From the NCBI RefSeq assembly GCF_001723355.1, contig NZ_LPWE01000013.1, positions 434,001-498,000 on the forward strand: a stretch of 64,000 bases of DNA. The letters run 5' to 3'. The notes beneath the pieces were generated by a model. The model ran no database searches, was not told the DNA's origin, and was given only the letters and a program-made list of their open reading frames with translations. Shown here one piece after another: positions 19,742 to 28,600 of this stretch. Position numbers and translations under genes: made by a program. Position 1 is the first letter of the stretch. Each line of letters starts with the position of its first letter. The DNA comes from Methyloceanibacter stevinii. GTDB taxonomy: Bacteria > Pseudomonadota > Alphaproteobacteria > Rhizobiales > Methyloligellaceae.

Positions 19742-20496
19742 ATGATCTGGTCCAAGGATCGCTGGAATAGTATTGGCCGCACTGCGCGCGTCATGTGCTG
19801 GGCGCAAGTCTTCTGGTGCTCGGCATCACTTCCGCCAGCGTGCTCGCGATGGCCCAGCAACCCAATTCCTCCGCCGCACCGAAGCGCGCCCCGGCTGGCG
19901 GTGCAGCAGCGCCGGCGGCGGCCGGGCAACCCTCTTGGGTCAAGCTGTGCGTGAAGAACGAGCAAACCGGCAACAAACAGATCTGTCTGATCCAGCACGA
20001 GACCTTCGATCCCAACATGGGCATCGTGATGGTCTACGCGGCCATCCGTACCGTGGAAGGCGATCCCGCGAAGCAGTTCATCGTCCGCATGCCGACCGTG
20101 TATTCGTTGGTGATGCCGACTGGCGCACAGGTTGTCGTCGACAAAGAGCAGCCGACCCCGATGCCGTTCTCGGTCTGCTTCCCGGCGAGCTGCCAAGCAG
20201 ACATGGAACTCACGGACGATCTCCTGGCCAAGATGCGGGCAGGGCAGCAGATGGTCGTCGCGGCGATGAACGTGCAGAAGAAGACCATGGCTTTCCCGGT
20301 GCCGCTGACCGGCTTTTCCTCGGCGTTCGATGGCCCGCCCACGGACACCGCAGCCTACGAGCAGCAGCGCCGCCAGACGATCGAGATGTATCGGAAGCGT
20401 CAGCAGGAACTCGCCGCCAAGGCCCGCCAGGGCCAAGCCGGTGGCGCCCAGCAGCCTGGTGCAGCTCCGCAGCCCGGCGCAGCGCCGCAGCAATAA
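19742..20496 (+). CDS. Invasion-associated locus B (IalB) family secreted protein (N-terminus frameshifted here)
   Basis: This is a periplasmic or secreted protein of the IalB family, common in Hyphomicrobiales and not limited to pathogens. The ATG at 19742 has a strong ribosome site (GAGAGGAAAGG) and encodes MIWSKDRWNSIGRTARV. The conserved part is one frame over, beginning VLGASLLVLGITSASVLAM, so one base is missing near 19790. The mature protein has PSWVKLCVKNEQTGNKQICL, MPFSVCFPASCQADMEL (paired cysteines) and MVVAAMNVQKKTMAFPVPL. The tail is Ala/Gln/Pro-rich. The corrected length is about 251. A GC-rich terminator follows at 20536. Confidence 0.88.
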
Positions 20497-20535
20497 GATC
20501 AGCGGGCGCTCGAGCCCGCGCAACAGAATTTGTTG

Positions 20536-20565
20536 GGCCGCGTAGGATCACCTGCGCGGCCTTTT
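20536..20565 (+). terminator. Rho-independent terminator after the IalB gene
   Basis: Arms GGCCGCGTAGG (20536-20546) and CCTGCGCGGCC (20551-20561) pair with one G-T, the loop is ATCA, and TTTT follows. It lies between the convergent IalB and hspQ genes and serves the plus strand. Confidence 0.85.
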
Positions 20566-20647
20566 CTGTGGCAGTTGAGCACCTTAGGCGCTTCGAGCGT
20601 CTAATGACGTGAGGAGATGGGCCAACGGAAAACCGCCGTGGACCGGC

Positions 20648-20980
20648 TCAATGCTCCTGGACGAAGCGGAAGCGGAACACGCCGTCCCTCAGGTCCTCGA
20701 AGAATTCCGGGATCTGCGGGTGCCGCAATGGCTCGTCGGATTCGTCCGGCAGCAGGTTCTGCTCCGAGACATAGGCCACGTATTCGGTGTCGGCGTTCTC
20801 GGCGAGCAGATGGTAGTAGGGCTGGTCCTTTGCCGGCCGAACATCCTGCGGAATGGACGCATACCACTCTTCCGTATTGGAGAAGGTCGGGTCCACGTCG
20901 AACACGACTCCGCGGAAGGGATAGACCCGATGGCGGACCACTTGACCGATCTGGAATCGTGCGTTTCGAACCGTGGACAT
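20648..20980 (-). CDS. hspQ: Heat shock protein HspQ
   Basis: HspQ is a small hemimethylated-DNA-binding/YccV-type protein that, in enterobacteria, acts as a specificity enhancer of the Lon protease. The ~110-residue sequence has the family core: ARFQIGQVVRHRVYPFRGVV, FDVDPTFSNTEEWYASIP, QPYYHLLAENADTEYVAYVS and EQNLLPDESDEPLRHP. Two ATGs are adjacent (20983 and 20980); the second has better spacing from GTAGG. It is transcribed in the same direction as the upstream acyltransferase gene, 57 bases away. Confidence 0.93.
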   Translation of the reverse strand: MSTVRNARFQIGQVVRHRVYPFRGVVFDVDPTFSNTEEWYASIPQDVRPAKDQPYYHLLAENADTEYVAYVSEQNLLPDESDEPLRHPQIPEFFEDLRDGVFRFRFVQEH

Positions 20981-21036
20981 CATCCTACAGATAAGATCGC
21001 GGGCACGGCACAGTGTCAACGCGGGACCACAAGACC

Positions 21037-21954
21037 TTAGGACCAGCGGCGATTTGACCACATGAACTGTTCCGGGTTCTCGCGAATCCACACTTCGAAG
21101 TAGCGCTGGATCGCGGCCGTGATGGCGCGAATGTCCTCGGCCTGATTCTTGGTGCGGGGGATCCTGAGTTCGTTGACATTGACGTCGAAAACCGAGCGGT
21201 TCCCGATCCGGATGCAACGGCCGATCCAGATGCGGGCGCCCACGCGGCGCGCGATCATGGCGGCAATCGGCATGCTCTTGGCGAGATGGCCGAAGAACGG
21301 GACTTCGATGCCGTTGCGGTCGTACAGATCCGAGATGAACCCGAGCCGGCCGCCCTGGCGGACATAGTCCATGATCAGCCTGGCCGTCTTCTGGGTTTCG
21401 TCGTCGCCGGCGGTCCGGCCGCGGCCGAAAAGTCCGCCCGGATAAAGGGCTTGGCGCTGCTCGCGCAGATAACGGTCGACATACGGGTTCTTCACGGACC
21501 GATAGACGCCGGCCGGCCGGACGCCGGCGAGGGTCACGGGCCACATGCCGATTTCCCAGTTGCCCATGTGCATGGTCACGATCAGGGCCGGGCCCATCTT
21601 GTCCTTGTAGCGCCCGATCCAGTGCCCGTTGGTGACGTGGAGCCGGCTGGGGTCCTTGATGATGCGGTCGATGTTCATCGTTTCCACCATCACCCGGCCG
21701 AGATTGTCCCAGGCGGCAACGGCGATGCGCTCGCGCTCTTCGGGCGACTTCTCGGGAAAGGCGCGCTCCAGATTGGCCAAGGCACGCTTGTGGCGGCGGT
21801 TGCGCTTGCCCAGGACCCGCCAGAATAAGGCGGAGATATCGCAGGCGGTATCGAGCGGCACGAGGCGGACGAGGCCGATCAAGAAACGGAGGCCCGCGTA
21901 CTCAAGCCGATATTTGAGGTCGGTTGTGAAGGAGGTGTCGAGTGAGTTGGCCAA
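21037..21954 (-). CDS. HtrB/LpxL-family lipid A acyltransferase
   Basis: This is a 305-residue inner-membrane-associated acyltransferase of the HtrB/LpxL/LpxM family, which adds secondary acyl chains to lipid A precursors. The catalytic HX4E-type motif is MHMGNWE (His and Glu). Further family landmarks are KRALANLERAFPEKSPEER, GVYRSVKNPYVDRYLREQR, DQ-type second motif replaced by ISDLYDRNGIEVPFFGHLAK, and the C-terminal YFEVWIRENPEQFMWSNRRW. The first ~30 residues supply the hydrophobic membrane anchor. The exact acceptor position and acyl preference cannot be told from sequence. It is followed by hspQ. Confidence 0.93.
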   Translation of the reverse strand: MANSLDTSFTTDLKYRLEYAGLRFLIGLVRLVPLDTACDISALFWRVLGKRNRRHKRALANLERAFPEKSPEERERIAVAAWDNLGRVMVETMNIDRIIKDPSRLHVTNGHWIGRYKDKMGPALIVTMHMGNWEIGMWPVTLAGVRPAGVYRSVKNPYVDRYLREQRQALYPGGLFGRGRTAGDDETQKTARLIMDYVRQGGRLGFISDLYDRNGIEVPFFGHLAKSMPIAAMIARRVGARIWIGRCIRIGNRSVFDVNVNELRIPRTKNQAEDIRAITAAIQRYFEVWIRENPEQFMWSNRRWS

Positions 21955-22052
21955 GTGTCAGCCTTCAGTCTTTCGATTGATGCGAGAAGCGCCGGGATGG
22001 TTTCGGGGCGGCGTCGAGAAGCGCAACGTCTTGAAGACTCTGCGAACCGACG

Positions 22053-23294
22053 TCAAGCAGGCAGACTGTCGACGGGGCGCATGAGACGGGGCAGATCGGC
22101 GGGCGGTGCCAGTCCGGCCTGCATCACCATCCGCTTCAGGGGGGCGAAGGCGTTGAGCCCGGTCAGAACCGCGCTGCGCGCCAGTTGCACGGGCAGGAGT
22201 TTGGTCAGCAGGGAGCGCCCCAAGAGATCGACCCCGACAGTACGCGACAACACATCGAGCTGGCGGCCTTGGCGTATTGGGTGAGGACCGGGCCCCGCCA
22301 GGATCGCGGTCATGGCGCAAGGCATCGGCGACACAATCTGCCAGGGCCGCCGCATCCCGAGGCCGAGATTGAGCCCCTGAGCGCCGATCGGCGCCATGAT
22401 ATGAGCAGCTTCTCCCACGAGCGCGGTACGGTTCGCCGCCATTTGCTTGGCGGTGAGCCCCGCGACGGGAAAGCTGGCGCGCGGCCCGACGTCCGAGATG
22501 ACGCCGAGTGTCTCGTCGAAGCGTTCTTGCAGGCGGCCTGCGAAGCTTGCCTCATCGAGAGCCATCAACTCTTCGGCTTCCTTCCTGCTGGTCACCCAAA
22601 CGAGGCTCGACGTGTGTTGATCGGGTGTCGGCACGCTCGTCACCGAGCCGCCCTCCCTATGGAGCTCGGTCGCGACCCCCCGATGGGGCAGGCTGTGGCG
22701 AAAGCCGGAGGCGATGGCCGCCTGCTCATAGCGCACGTCCCGCGTCTCGATCTGCGCCGCCTCACGGCAGATCGAACGGCGTCCGTCGGCCCCCGCGATG
22801 AGACGGCACGAGAGCTGCTCTCCGGACTGGAACGTCAGCGTGGCCCCATCGGGGCCGAGGTCTATCGTTTCGACGGGCTCGGGCGCGAGACGGGGCAGGA
22901 CAGCGCGCGCGCGCTCGTAGAGGACCGTGTTCAAGGCGGCGTTCGCAATGTTGAAGCCGAAGCTGTCGAGGCCCAGTTCCCGGGCTTCGAAGGCGATATC
23001 GGGCGAACGAAGCAAGCTCCGGGAGGCATCGACGATCCGGATGGCCGTGAGCGGCGCGGCATCCGGCGCCAATCGCTCCCACACGCCGAGACGTCTCAGG
23101 AAGTCGACCGAACTCGTCAGCAAGGCCGCCGTGCGGGTCTCGGGTCTGGCCGGGGCAGTCGCCGGGGGCGGCGGGCCGGCAAGGGCCACTGTCGCGCCCA
23201 CGTGGTGGAGCGCTAGGGCGGTCGCGATGCCTGCGGGGCCGGCTCCGACCACGACTACATCGAACATCGGCGTATCCGGCGTCTGCGCACTCAT
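22053..23294 (-). CDS. UbiH/UbiF/VisC-family FAD-dependent monooxygenase
   Basis: This is an aromatic-ring hydroxylase-type flavoprotein, probably in ubiquinone biosynthesis. The ATG at 23294 follows AGGAAGGATTG. The FAD dinucleotide fold is VVVVGAGPAGIATALALHHV. The second motif is LIAGADGRRS, and the third is RTALVGEAAHIMAPIGAQGL followed by NLGL. After this the sequence reads GMRRPWQIVSPMPC up to DVLSRTVGVDLLGRSLL. Other frames in between encode RDAAALADCVADALRHDRDP and VLTQYAKA, the expected UbiH sequence. Three single-base losses (about 22358, 22300 and 22270) therefore cancel out and garble roughly 30 residues. The precise hydroxylation position is not assignable. Confidence 0.88.
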   Translation of the reverse strand: MSAQTPDTPMFDVVVVGAGPAGIATALALHHVGATVALAGPPPPATAPARPETRTAALLTSSVDFLRRLGVWERLAPDAAPLTAIRIVDASRSLLRSPDIAFEARELGLDSFGFNIANAALNTVLYERARAVLPRLAPEPVETIDLGPDGATLTFQSGEQLSCRLIAGADGRRSICREAAQIETRDVRYEQAAIASGFRHSLPHRGVATELHREGGSVTSVPTPDQHTSSLVWVTSRKEAEELMALDEASFAGRLQERFDETLGVISDVGPRASFPVAGLTAKQMAANRTALVGEAAHIMAPIGAQGLNLGLGMRRPWQIVSPMPCAMTAILAGPGPHPIRQGRQLDVLSRTVGVDLLGRSLLTKLLPVQLARSAVLTGLNAFAPLKRMVMQAGLAPPADLPRLMRPVDSLPA

Positions 23295-23896
23295 CGTCAA
23301 TCCTTCCTGTTTCCTGATAACGCAGCGGGGGCCGGAACGCACGGATCAACATCACAGTGTCGCCGATGCCAGAGCACCTCTGGCGCCCTCCCGGAGGGAG
23401 GTCACGGCGCCGGAATCGCGAAGTTGCGATTCCACATCCTGAAGAGCCACCTAAGTCCTTGTCCACGGACAAGATTTTCCCGATCTGGCATCGGCGGGCC
23501 CATTTCCCCGGCGCCGAAGGGCTATTGCACCGCAACAGGGCAGAAAGATCACTGACATCGTGGACTTGACGAGGCCTGCGACCGGCCGCCGCGGCACATC
23601 GCCCGGAACATAAAAACACAATCTAAAACAGCGTGTTAAGGCGCTCCCGTTCAGAGGGTCGGAAGCTGCTATTCTGTGGCCCGAGAGACCCCCGTGGCCA
23701 ATGTGCAACAGCCCTGAGTGAAATCCTGGATGTCGCCGGAGTGTCACACACCCGTCATGGCTCGGGAAATAGAACGTTAACCGAGGTTCGCAGGACGCGG
23801 GCTTGCTGAATTGCTGGGTTCAAGAGGGACGAAGACACCTCAGCCTAGTGACGAGGCCAGATCGAAAATTTAACTCTATCAGAGTGGAGAGGGGTC
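23295..23896. other. 600-bp intergenic region upstream of the porin gene
   Basis: The region separates the divergent monooxygenase and porin genes. No credible coding sequence is visible; short open frames lack homology-like composition and ribosome sites. It contains the Pho-box-like site at 23741-23758 and an A/T-rich patch near 23610-23635. The porin ribosome site (GAGAGGGG) is at its right end. The length and position suggest a regulated porin promoter with a long 5' leader. Confidence 0.6.
23741..23758 (+). promoter_or_regulatory. Pho-box-like direct repeat upstream of porin
   Basis: GTGTCAC-ACAC-CCGTCAT has the 7-4-7 layout of the PhoB box consensus CTGTCAT-N4-CTGTCAT, matching 11 of 14 repeat positions. 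It is about 140 bases before the start of a porin of the phosphate-selective OprO/OprP type. The match is by eye only. Confidence 0.4.
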
Positions 23897-25246
23897 ATGA
23901 TCGGGGGACTTAAGAAAGTCGGTCTTACGTTGTTTGCGAGCGCCAGCGCGTTTGCAATTCTTGCTTCGGCAGCGCCGGTTGCCAAAGCGCAGTACATCAC
24001 CCGGGCGGAGTTCGAGGAATACAAGAAGTCTCAGCCCGTCGTGAAGTGGAAGGGCGCACCGCAGATTTCCAGCGCGGACGGCAAGTTCAGCTTCAAGGTT
24101 CGCGGCCGTTTGCAGGTCGATTACAACTCCATCGACCAGGATGAGCCAATCACCGGTGATCCGGACATCAACGATTGGGAAGCGCGCCGCGCGCGTCTCG
24201 GCGTTGAAGGCAAGATCTGGTACGACTGGAAGTACAAGTTCGAAATCGACTTCGCCGGTAACGAGGTCGACATCAAGGATGCCTACATCGCCTACGCTGG
24301 CTTCAGCGACTGGAACAACCTCCAGATCCTGTTCGGTCAGTTCAAGATCGCCAACTCGCTCGAAGGTATGACCAGCTCGCGCTACATCACCTTCATGGAG
24401 CGGGCCTTCTTCATCGAGGCCTTCGAGGCTGAGCCTCGCGCTCTCGGTGTTGGCCTCCATGCCGGTAGCGACGACGACTTCGGTTGGTCGTTCCAGACGA
24501 GCTACAACGGTCCGAACATCGGCGACGACGGTGTTTGGGACGACGGCCCGTCGATCTGGGCTGTCCGCGGTACGGTTGCGCCCGTCAATACCGACGATGC
24601 GATCGTCCACTTGGGCGCCAGCTACCGGAGCCGCAACAACGGCACCGAGGAAGGCGTTTCGGCTCTCTACAACTACGAAGCCCGTCCGGGTCTCCATCTC
24701 GCGGACAAGTTCGTCGAGACTGAGCCGCTCGGCGAATCCGACCAGTACTGGGGTCTTGAAGGTGCCGCCGTGTATCGTCGCTTCTCGGTACAGGGTGAAT
24801 ATGCCGAGCTGTCGACCGACGTGCCGCAGTACTACAAGAGCATGTCGCCCCGCAGCATCAACCCCGACTACAACGGTTGGTACGTCTTCGGCAGCATGTT
24901 CCTGACCGACGATATGCGGAACTACGAAGCCGACAAGGGCGAGTTCGGCCGCGTCAAGCCCAACAACCCGTTCGACATCAAGAACGGTGGCTGGGGCGCC
25001 TGGGAAATCGCAGGCCGCTGGCAGCAGGTTGACGTGGGTGCCGATGCTTCGGCTCTCCTCGCTGCCGGTCATGACTGCGACAAGTGCGGTGACGAAGAAG
25101 GCTGGACCATCGCTCTGAACTGGTACCCGACCGCTTATACGCGGCTGATGTTCAACGTCATCGGCACCGACATCGGTGGCGAGTTCGACGAGAACGACGG
25201 TGCCGATATCAGCGGCTTCGGACTGCGCGGTCAGATCGACTGGTAG
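23897..25246 (+). CDS. OprO/OprP-type outer membrane porin
   Basis: This is a 449-residue outer-membrane channel protein. A signal peptide (residues 1-32, ending APVAKAQ) is followed by a short helical stretch (YITRAEFEEYKKSQ). The beta-barrel then follows with the family start FSFKVRGRLQVDYNS, the motif WEARRARLGVEGKIWYDW, FEIDFAGNEVDIKDAYIAY, LQILFGQFKIANSLEG and a C-terminal strand ending in GLRGQIDW, with a terminal aromatic residue for BAM recognition. Members of this family (Porin_O_P) include phosphate- and polyphosphate-selective channels, but specificity cannot be read from sequence. The frame is intact. Strong codon bias and two tandem terminators suggest high expression. Confidence 0.93.
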   Translation: MIGGLKKVGLTLFASASAFAILASAAPVAKAQYITRAEFEEYKKSQPVVKWKGAPQISSADGKFSFKVRGRLQVDYNSIDQDEPITGDPDINDWEARRARLGVEGKIWYDWKYKFEIDFAGNEVDIKDAYIAYAGFSDWNNLQILFGQFKIANSLEGMTSSRYITFMERAFFIEAFEAEPRALGVGLHAGSDDDFGWSFQTSYNGPNIGDDGVWDDGPSIWAVRGTVAPVNTDDAIVHLGASYRSRNNGTEEGVSALYNYEARPGLHLADKFVETEPLGESDQYWGLEGAAVYRRFSVQGEYAELSTDVPQYYKSMSPRSINPDYNGWYVFGSMFLTDDMRNYEADKGEFGRVKPNNPFDIKNGGWGAWEIAGRWQQVDVGADASALLAAGHDCDKCGDEEGWTIALNWYPTAYTRLMFNVIGTDIGGEFDENDGADISGFGLRGQIDW

Positions 25247-25289
25247 GTCGAGACCACCTGAACGCGAAGATATCCCCTTTCGCCAAACT

Positions 25290-25321
25290 GCCGCCGCCCC
25301 TGTCCCGGGCGGCGGCCTTTT
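25290..25321 (+). terminator. First Rho-independent terminator after the porin gene
   Basis: GCCGCCGCCC (25290-25299) pairs perfectly with GGGCGGCGGC (25307-25316), followed by CTTTT. It lies 44 bases after the porin stop. Confidence 0.88.
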
Positions 25322-25346
25322 ACTCGGGGAAAGGCTGATAGAGCCA

Positions 25347-25376
25347 GGCCCGCCGGTTTGACCGGCGGGCCTTTTT
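25347..25376 (+). terminator. Second Rho-independent terminator after the porin gene
   Basis: An 11-bp perfect stem, GGCCCGCCGGT (25347-25357) with ACCGGCGGGCC (25361-25371), has a 3-base loop and is followed by TTTTT. It forms a tandem pair with the terminator at 25290, an arrangement usual behind very highly expressed genes. Confidence 0.92.
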
Positions 25377-25498
25377 CGTTCGGCCGTGTTCAAGGCAGTC
25401 CCAAGGCCCGGCGCCCGAAACGGGCGATAGACCGACTACGGTAATCTGAGTTATTCAGGAGACCGGGGTGCAACGGACTCGACGCAAGCCAGACCTTC

Positions 25499-26262
25499 AT
25501 GACGCTTGTCGAATTTCTCACTGATCCGCATGTCTGGGCGAGCTTCTTGGCCTTGAGTGCGATGGAGATCGTGCTCGGCATCGACAATGTCGTGTTCATC
25601 TCGGTGATGGTGCAGCGGCTCCCGCCGGAGCAACAGCTCACCGCACGCCGTATCGGCTGATGCTGGCGCTGGTGTTCCGCGTCATCATGCTCGGCTTCCT
25701 CACCTGGTTCATTCACATGACCACGCCGATCTTCACGTTGGGGGAGTACGACTTTTCATGGCGTGATCTCATCCTTCTCGCAGGCGGGTTGTTCCTCCTG
25801 GTGAAGGGTACCCGCGAGATACATGAAGGGATCGAGGGGAGCGGCGACGAGAACGGATCGGGACCCATCGCGGCCTCGATGACCGCGGCGGTCGTGCAGA
25901 TCGCCGTGATCGATCTCGTCTTCTCGGTGGATTCGATCATCACGGCCGTGGGCATGGCGGACCATATCGAGGTGATGGTCGCGGCCGTGGTCGTGGCCAT
26001 CGCCGTCATGTATGTCGCCTCGGGACCGGTGGCCGCTTTCATCGAGCGCCATCCGACGACCAAGATGCTGGCCTTGTCCTTCCTGCTGCTCATCGGCGCC
26101 GCACTCGTGGCCGATGCCTTCCACTTCCACATTCCGCGCGGCTACATCTACTTCGCGATGGCGTTTTCCGCAGGCGTCGAGTTCATCAACGTGCTGGCGA
26201 GCAAGAAGCGGCGGACGATCGGGGGCGAGAACGACTCGCCGAAGCCGCCGCCGGAGGCCTGA
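25499..26262 (+). CDS. TerC-family membrane protein (frameshifted here)
   Basis: This is an integral membrane protein of the TerC family; members are linked to tellurite resistance, manganese export or metalation of secreted proteins. The start MTLVEFLTDPHVWASFLAL leads into the signature MEIVLGIDNVVFISVMVQRL, then a TGA after TARRIG. One missing C near 25657 restores IGLMLALVFRVIMLGFLTWF and the remaining spans, including AVVQIAVIDLVFSVDSIITA with the second conserved acidic motif. The corrected length is about 254. Seven or so hydrophobic segments are visible. The Lys/Arg-rich tail is cytoplasmic. The break is probably a sequence error. Confidence 0.9.
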
Positions 26263-26515
26263 CGCGTGGCGTCGTTTGAGGCGCGGCGTTGCCGCAAAGC
26301 CACGCCGTTGCGGTGGCGGGCGAGGGCGATCGGCAGTACAATCGGCCTCAGCCCGGTGGGTATTGTGGACAAGCAGAGCGCTGCTAGGAAACTGTTACAT
26401 CCGCCCGGTACGCCATTCGGACACGCATATTGGTTGCACTGCGCATTTTTTAGTCGCACCGCACAAAATATCGCGTTGAGCCGATTGCCTTTCCCGTAGT
26501 ACGCAGAGTCGCGAA

Positions 26516-27436
26516 ATGACAATTCCGGAGCACATAGAGATTCTGCGTCGCGGCCCCCGCGTTTGGAACGCGTGGCGTGCCGAGAACCCGTCGATCGTGC
26601 CCGACCTCGAGGGCATCGCCTTGAGCATCGGCGACCGCCAGTTGGGCCCGATGAACGGCGGCCCGATCAATCTGTCGAGGGCGCTACTGGCCGACGCGAC
26701 ACTCTATTTCGCCACCCTGACCGGGGCGGATCTGCGCGGCACGGACCTGACGAATGCGGACCTGCGCGGGGCGCGGCTCGAGGGCGTCGACCTGACCGGC
26801 GCGGACTTGGCAGGGGCGAATCTCGATGGGGCGAATTTGTCCGGCGCCGTTCTCAAAGCCGCCAATCTCAGCGGGGCCAGCCTTGCCGACGTCCGCGATT
26901 TGACGACTGATCAGATCGGCGAGGCCGAGGGAAACCTCGGCACAGTTCTTCCCCAGGAACTGCAGCGTCCGGCACTGTGGAGCGTCGGCCAAGGCATCCT
27001 CCACATCGAGACGGCGCGCGACGCGGTGGAGGAGGAGGCGTACGAGGCCCCCGCTGCCGAGGCGCCTGCCGAGCCGGCGCGCATGTCGTTCCGCGCGGTA
27101 GCGGAACCGGAAGAGGCGTACCAGCCGGAAGAGACCCCTGAACCGGAACCGGCCGCTTACGTCGAGCCCGAACCGGAGCCGGAGTCAGAGCCCGTTCAAG
27201 CGTCGCCCGTCGAGACGCCGGTGTTCTCACCGGCGCCTGCGCTGCCCAAGGTGGAAGTCTCTCGGCCCCAGCCTGCGCCGGAGCGTTTCGAGCCGCAACG
27301 AGTTGTGATGCGGTCGAACGGCCACGACACGCAGCGTGATGAGCAGGGTGACAACGAGAACAAGCACGTCTCATGGCTCGTGGGTGGTCCTCGCCGCGCC
27401 GGCAGACCTGCGCGCAACTGGCGCGATCGCGCCTAG
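26516..27436 (+). CDS. Pentapeptide-repeat protein with acidic Pro/Glu-rich linker
   Basis: This is a 306-residue protein, probably cytosolic. Residues about 1-50 begin IPEHIEILRRGPRVWNAWR, a cap common before pentapeptide repeats in effectors and stress proteins. Residues about 55-125 are A(D/N)LXX repeats (TLTGADLRGTDLTNADLRGA, DLAGANLDGANLSGAVL), which fold as a right-handed beta-helix. From residue about 165 the chain becomes a low-complexity Glu/Pro/Ala linker (PEPEPAAYVEPEPEPESEP), and it ends in a short basic tail. No signal peptide or membrane span is evident. Function is unknown; DNA mimicry is a known role of some relatives but there is no specific support here. Confidence 0.85.
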   Translation: MTIPEHIEILRRGPRVWNAWRAENPSIVPDLEGIALSIGDRQLGPMNGGPINLSRALLADATLYFATLTGADLRGTDLTNADLRGARLEGVDLTGADLAGANLDGANLSGAVLKAANLSGASLADVRDLTTDQIGEAEGNLGTVLPQELQRPALWSVGQGILHIETARDAVEEEAYEAPAAEAPAEPARMSFRAVAEPEEAYQPEETPEPEPAAYVEPEPEPESEPVQASPVETPVFSPAPALPKVEVSRPQPAPERFEPQRVVMRSNGHDTQRDEQGDNENKHVSWLVGGPRRAGRPARNWRDRA

Positions 27437-27449
27437 CGACGCCCGCCGC

Positions 27450-28479
27450 GTGGCACCTTTCCATTTCATCTCATTGGTTTTCGCGGCGCTCGTCCCGCTC
27501 TGGTTTGCGTCAATGCCCGCGCACGCCGAAGAGCCCGTTGTTGAGGCAGAGCCTGCCTTCGCGCGCGCCTGTCCGGCTACGCATATCCCTTCGACGTCCA
27601 GACTCTGGCGCTGAAGAACCAGCGCCAAGACCTTGAAATGGCGTACATGTACCTGCCGGCGAAAGGGGATGCGCCGACCGTGGTCTTGCTCCACGGCAAG
27701 AACTTCAACGGGGCCTACTGGGGCCGGACGGCCGAGTTTCTCGCGGCCCGCGGCTACGGCGTGCTGATGCCCGATCAGATCGGCTTCGGGAAATCCTCCA
27801 AGCCGACAGCCTATCAATTCAGCTTCAATCAGCTTGCCGCGAACACCGCTGCTCTGATGGACGATCTCGGAATTGAGAAGGCCGTCATTGTCGGCCATTC
27901 CATGGGCGGCATGCTCGCCGCGCGTTTCGCACTCGCTTATCCCGAGCGGACGGAACGCCTCGTGCTCGTCAATCCGATCGGGCTCGAGGACTATCTCGAC
28001 TACACGACCTATCCGGACATCGTCGCCGCTTTCGAGCGCGAGAAGGGCCTGACCGGTGCCGATATCGTCGCGTACCAGCGCAAGAACTATTACGACGGCG
28101 CCTGGAGCGATGCGTACGACGCGCTGACGATACCGTTGCGCGGTTGGATCAACGGGCCCGATTCCGAGCAGCTCGCCTATGTCTCGGCGCTGACTTACGA
28201 CATGATCCTCACCCAGCCCGTAATCGATGATGTCGAACTGCTTGCGGTTCCGACCACGCTGATCATCGGCACACGGGACCGCACGGGCCCGAACAGGGCC
28301 AACAAGCGGCCGGGCGCACGCGTGAACTGGGCCGCTACGACCGGCTCGGCAAGGAAGCCGCGTCACGCATCCCGAACGCTCAACTGATCGAACTCGACGG
28401 GCTCGGTCACCTCCCGCAGATCGAGGACTTCGATCGTTTCAAGGATGCGCTGCTGCAAGCGCTCGGTACGGATCAGTAG
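27450..28479 (+). CDS. Secreted alpha/beta hydrolase (two frameshifts here)
   Basis: This is an esterase- or lipase-like hydrolase. The N-terminal segment is an export signal (FISLVFAALVPLWFASMPAH). The frame changes near 27570, after which LSGYAYPFDVQTLALKNQRQ leads into the hydrolase core: VVLLHGKNFNGAYWG (oxyanion HG), GHSMGGMLAARFAL (nucleophile Ser) and LVNPIGLEDYLDY. It changes again near 28318, after which ELGRYDRLGKEAASRIPNAQ and IELDGLGHLPQIEDFDRF carry the catalytic His, ending at 28479. Both shifts equal one lost base; correction gives about 343 residues. The GTG start is tentative because no strong ribosome site is seen. The substrate is unknown. Confidence 0.8.
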
Positions 28480-28600
28480 CGCATTCCGGCCCGGAGAAGG
28501 GGTTTCCCGCTCCAGTTGTCGTCCCTCCGCTGCAGAACCTCTGCGTCGTCGATTTGTCATGAGCCGGTGCCACGTTTAGATTTTGTCTAAAGGGGCAACG

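Noticed and set aside
23879-25393. A 504-codon open frame opposite the porin gene
   Set aside because: The porin has a signal peptide, barrel motifs and terminators. The opposite frame has none of these and runs through both terminators.
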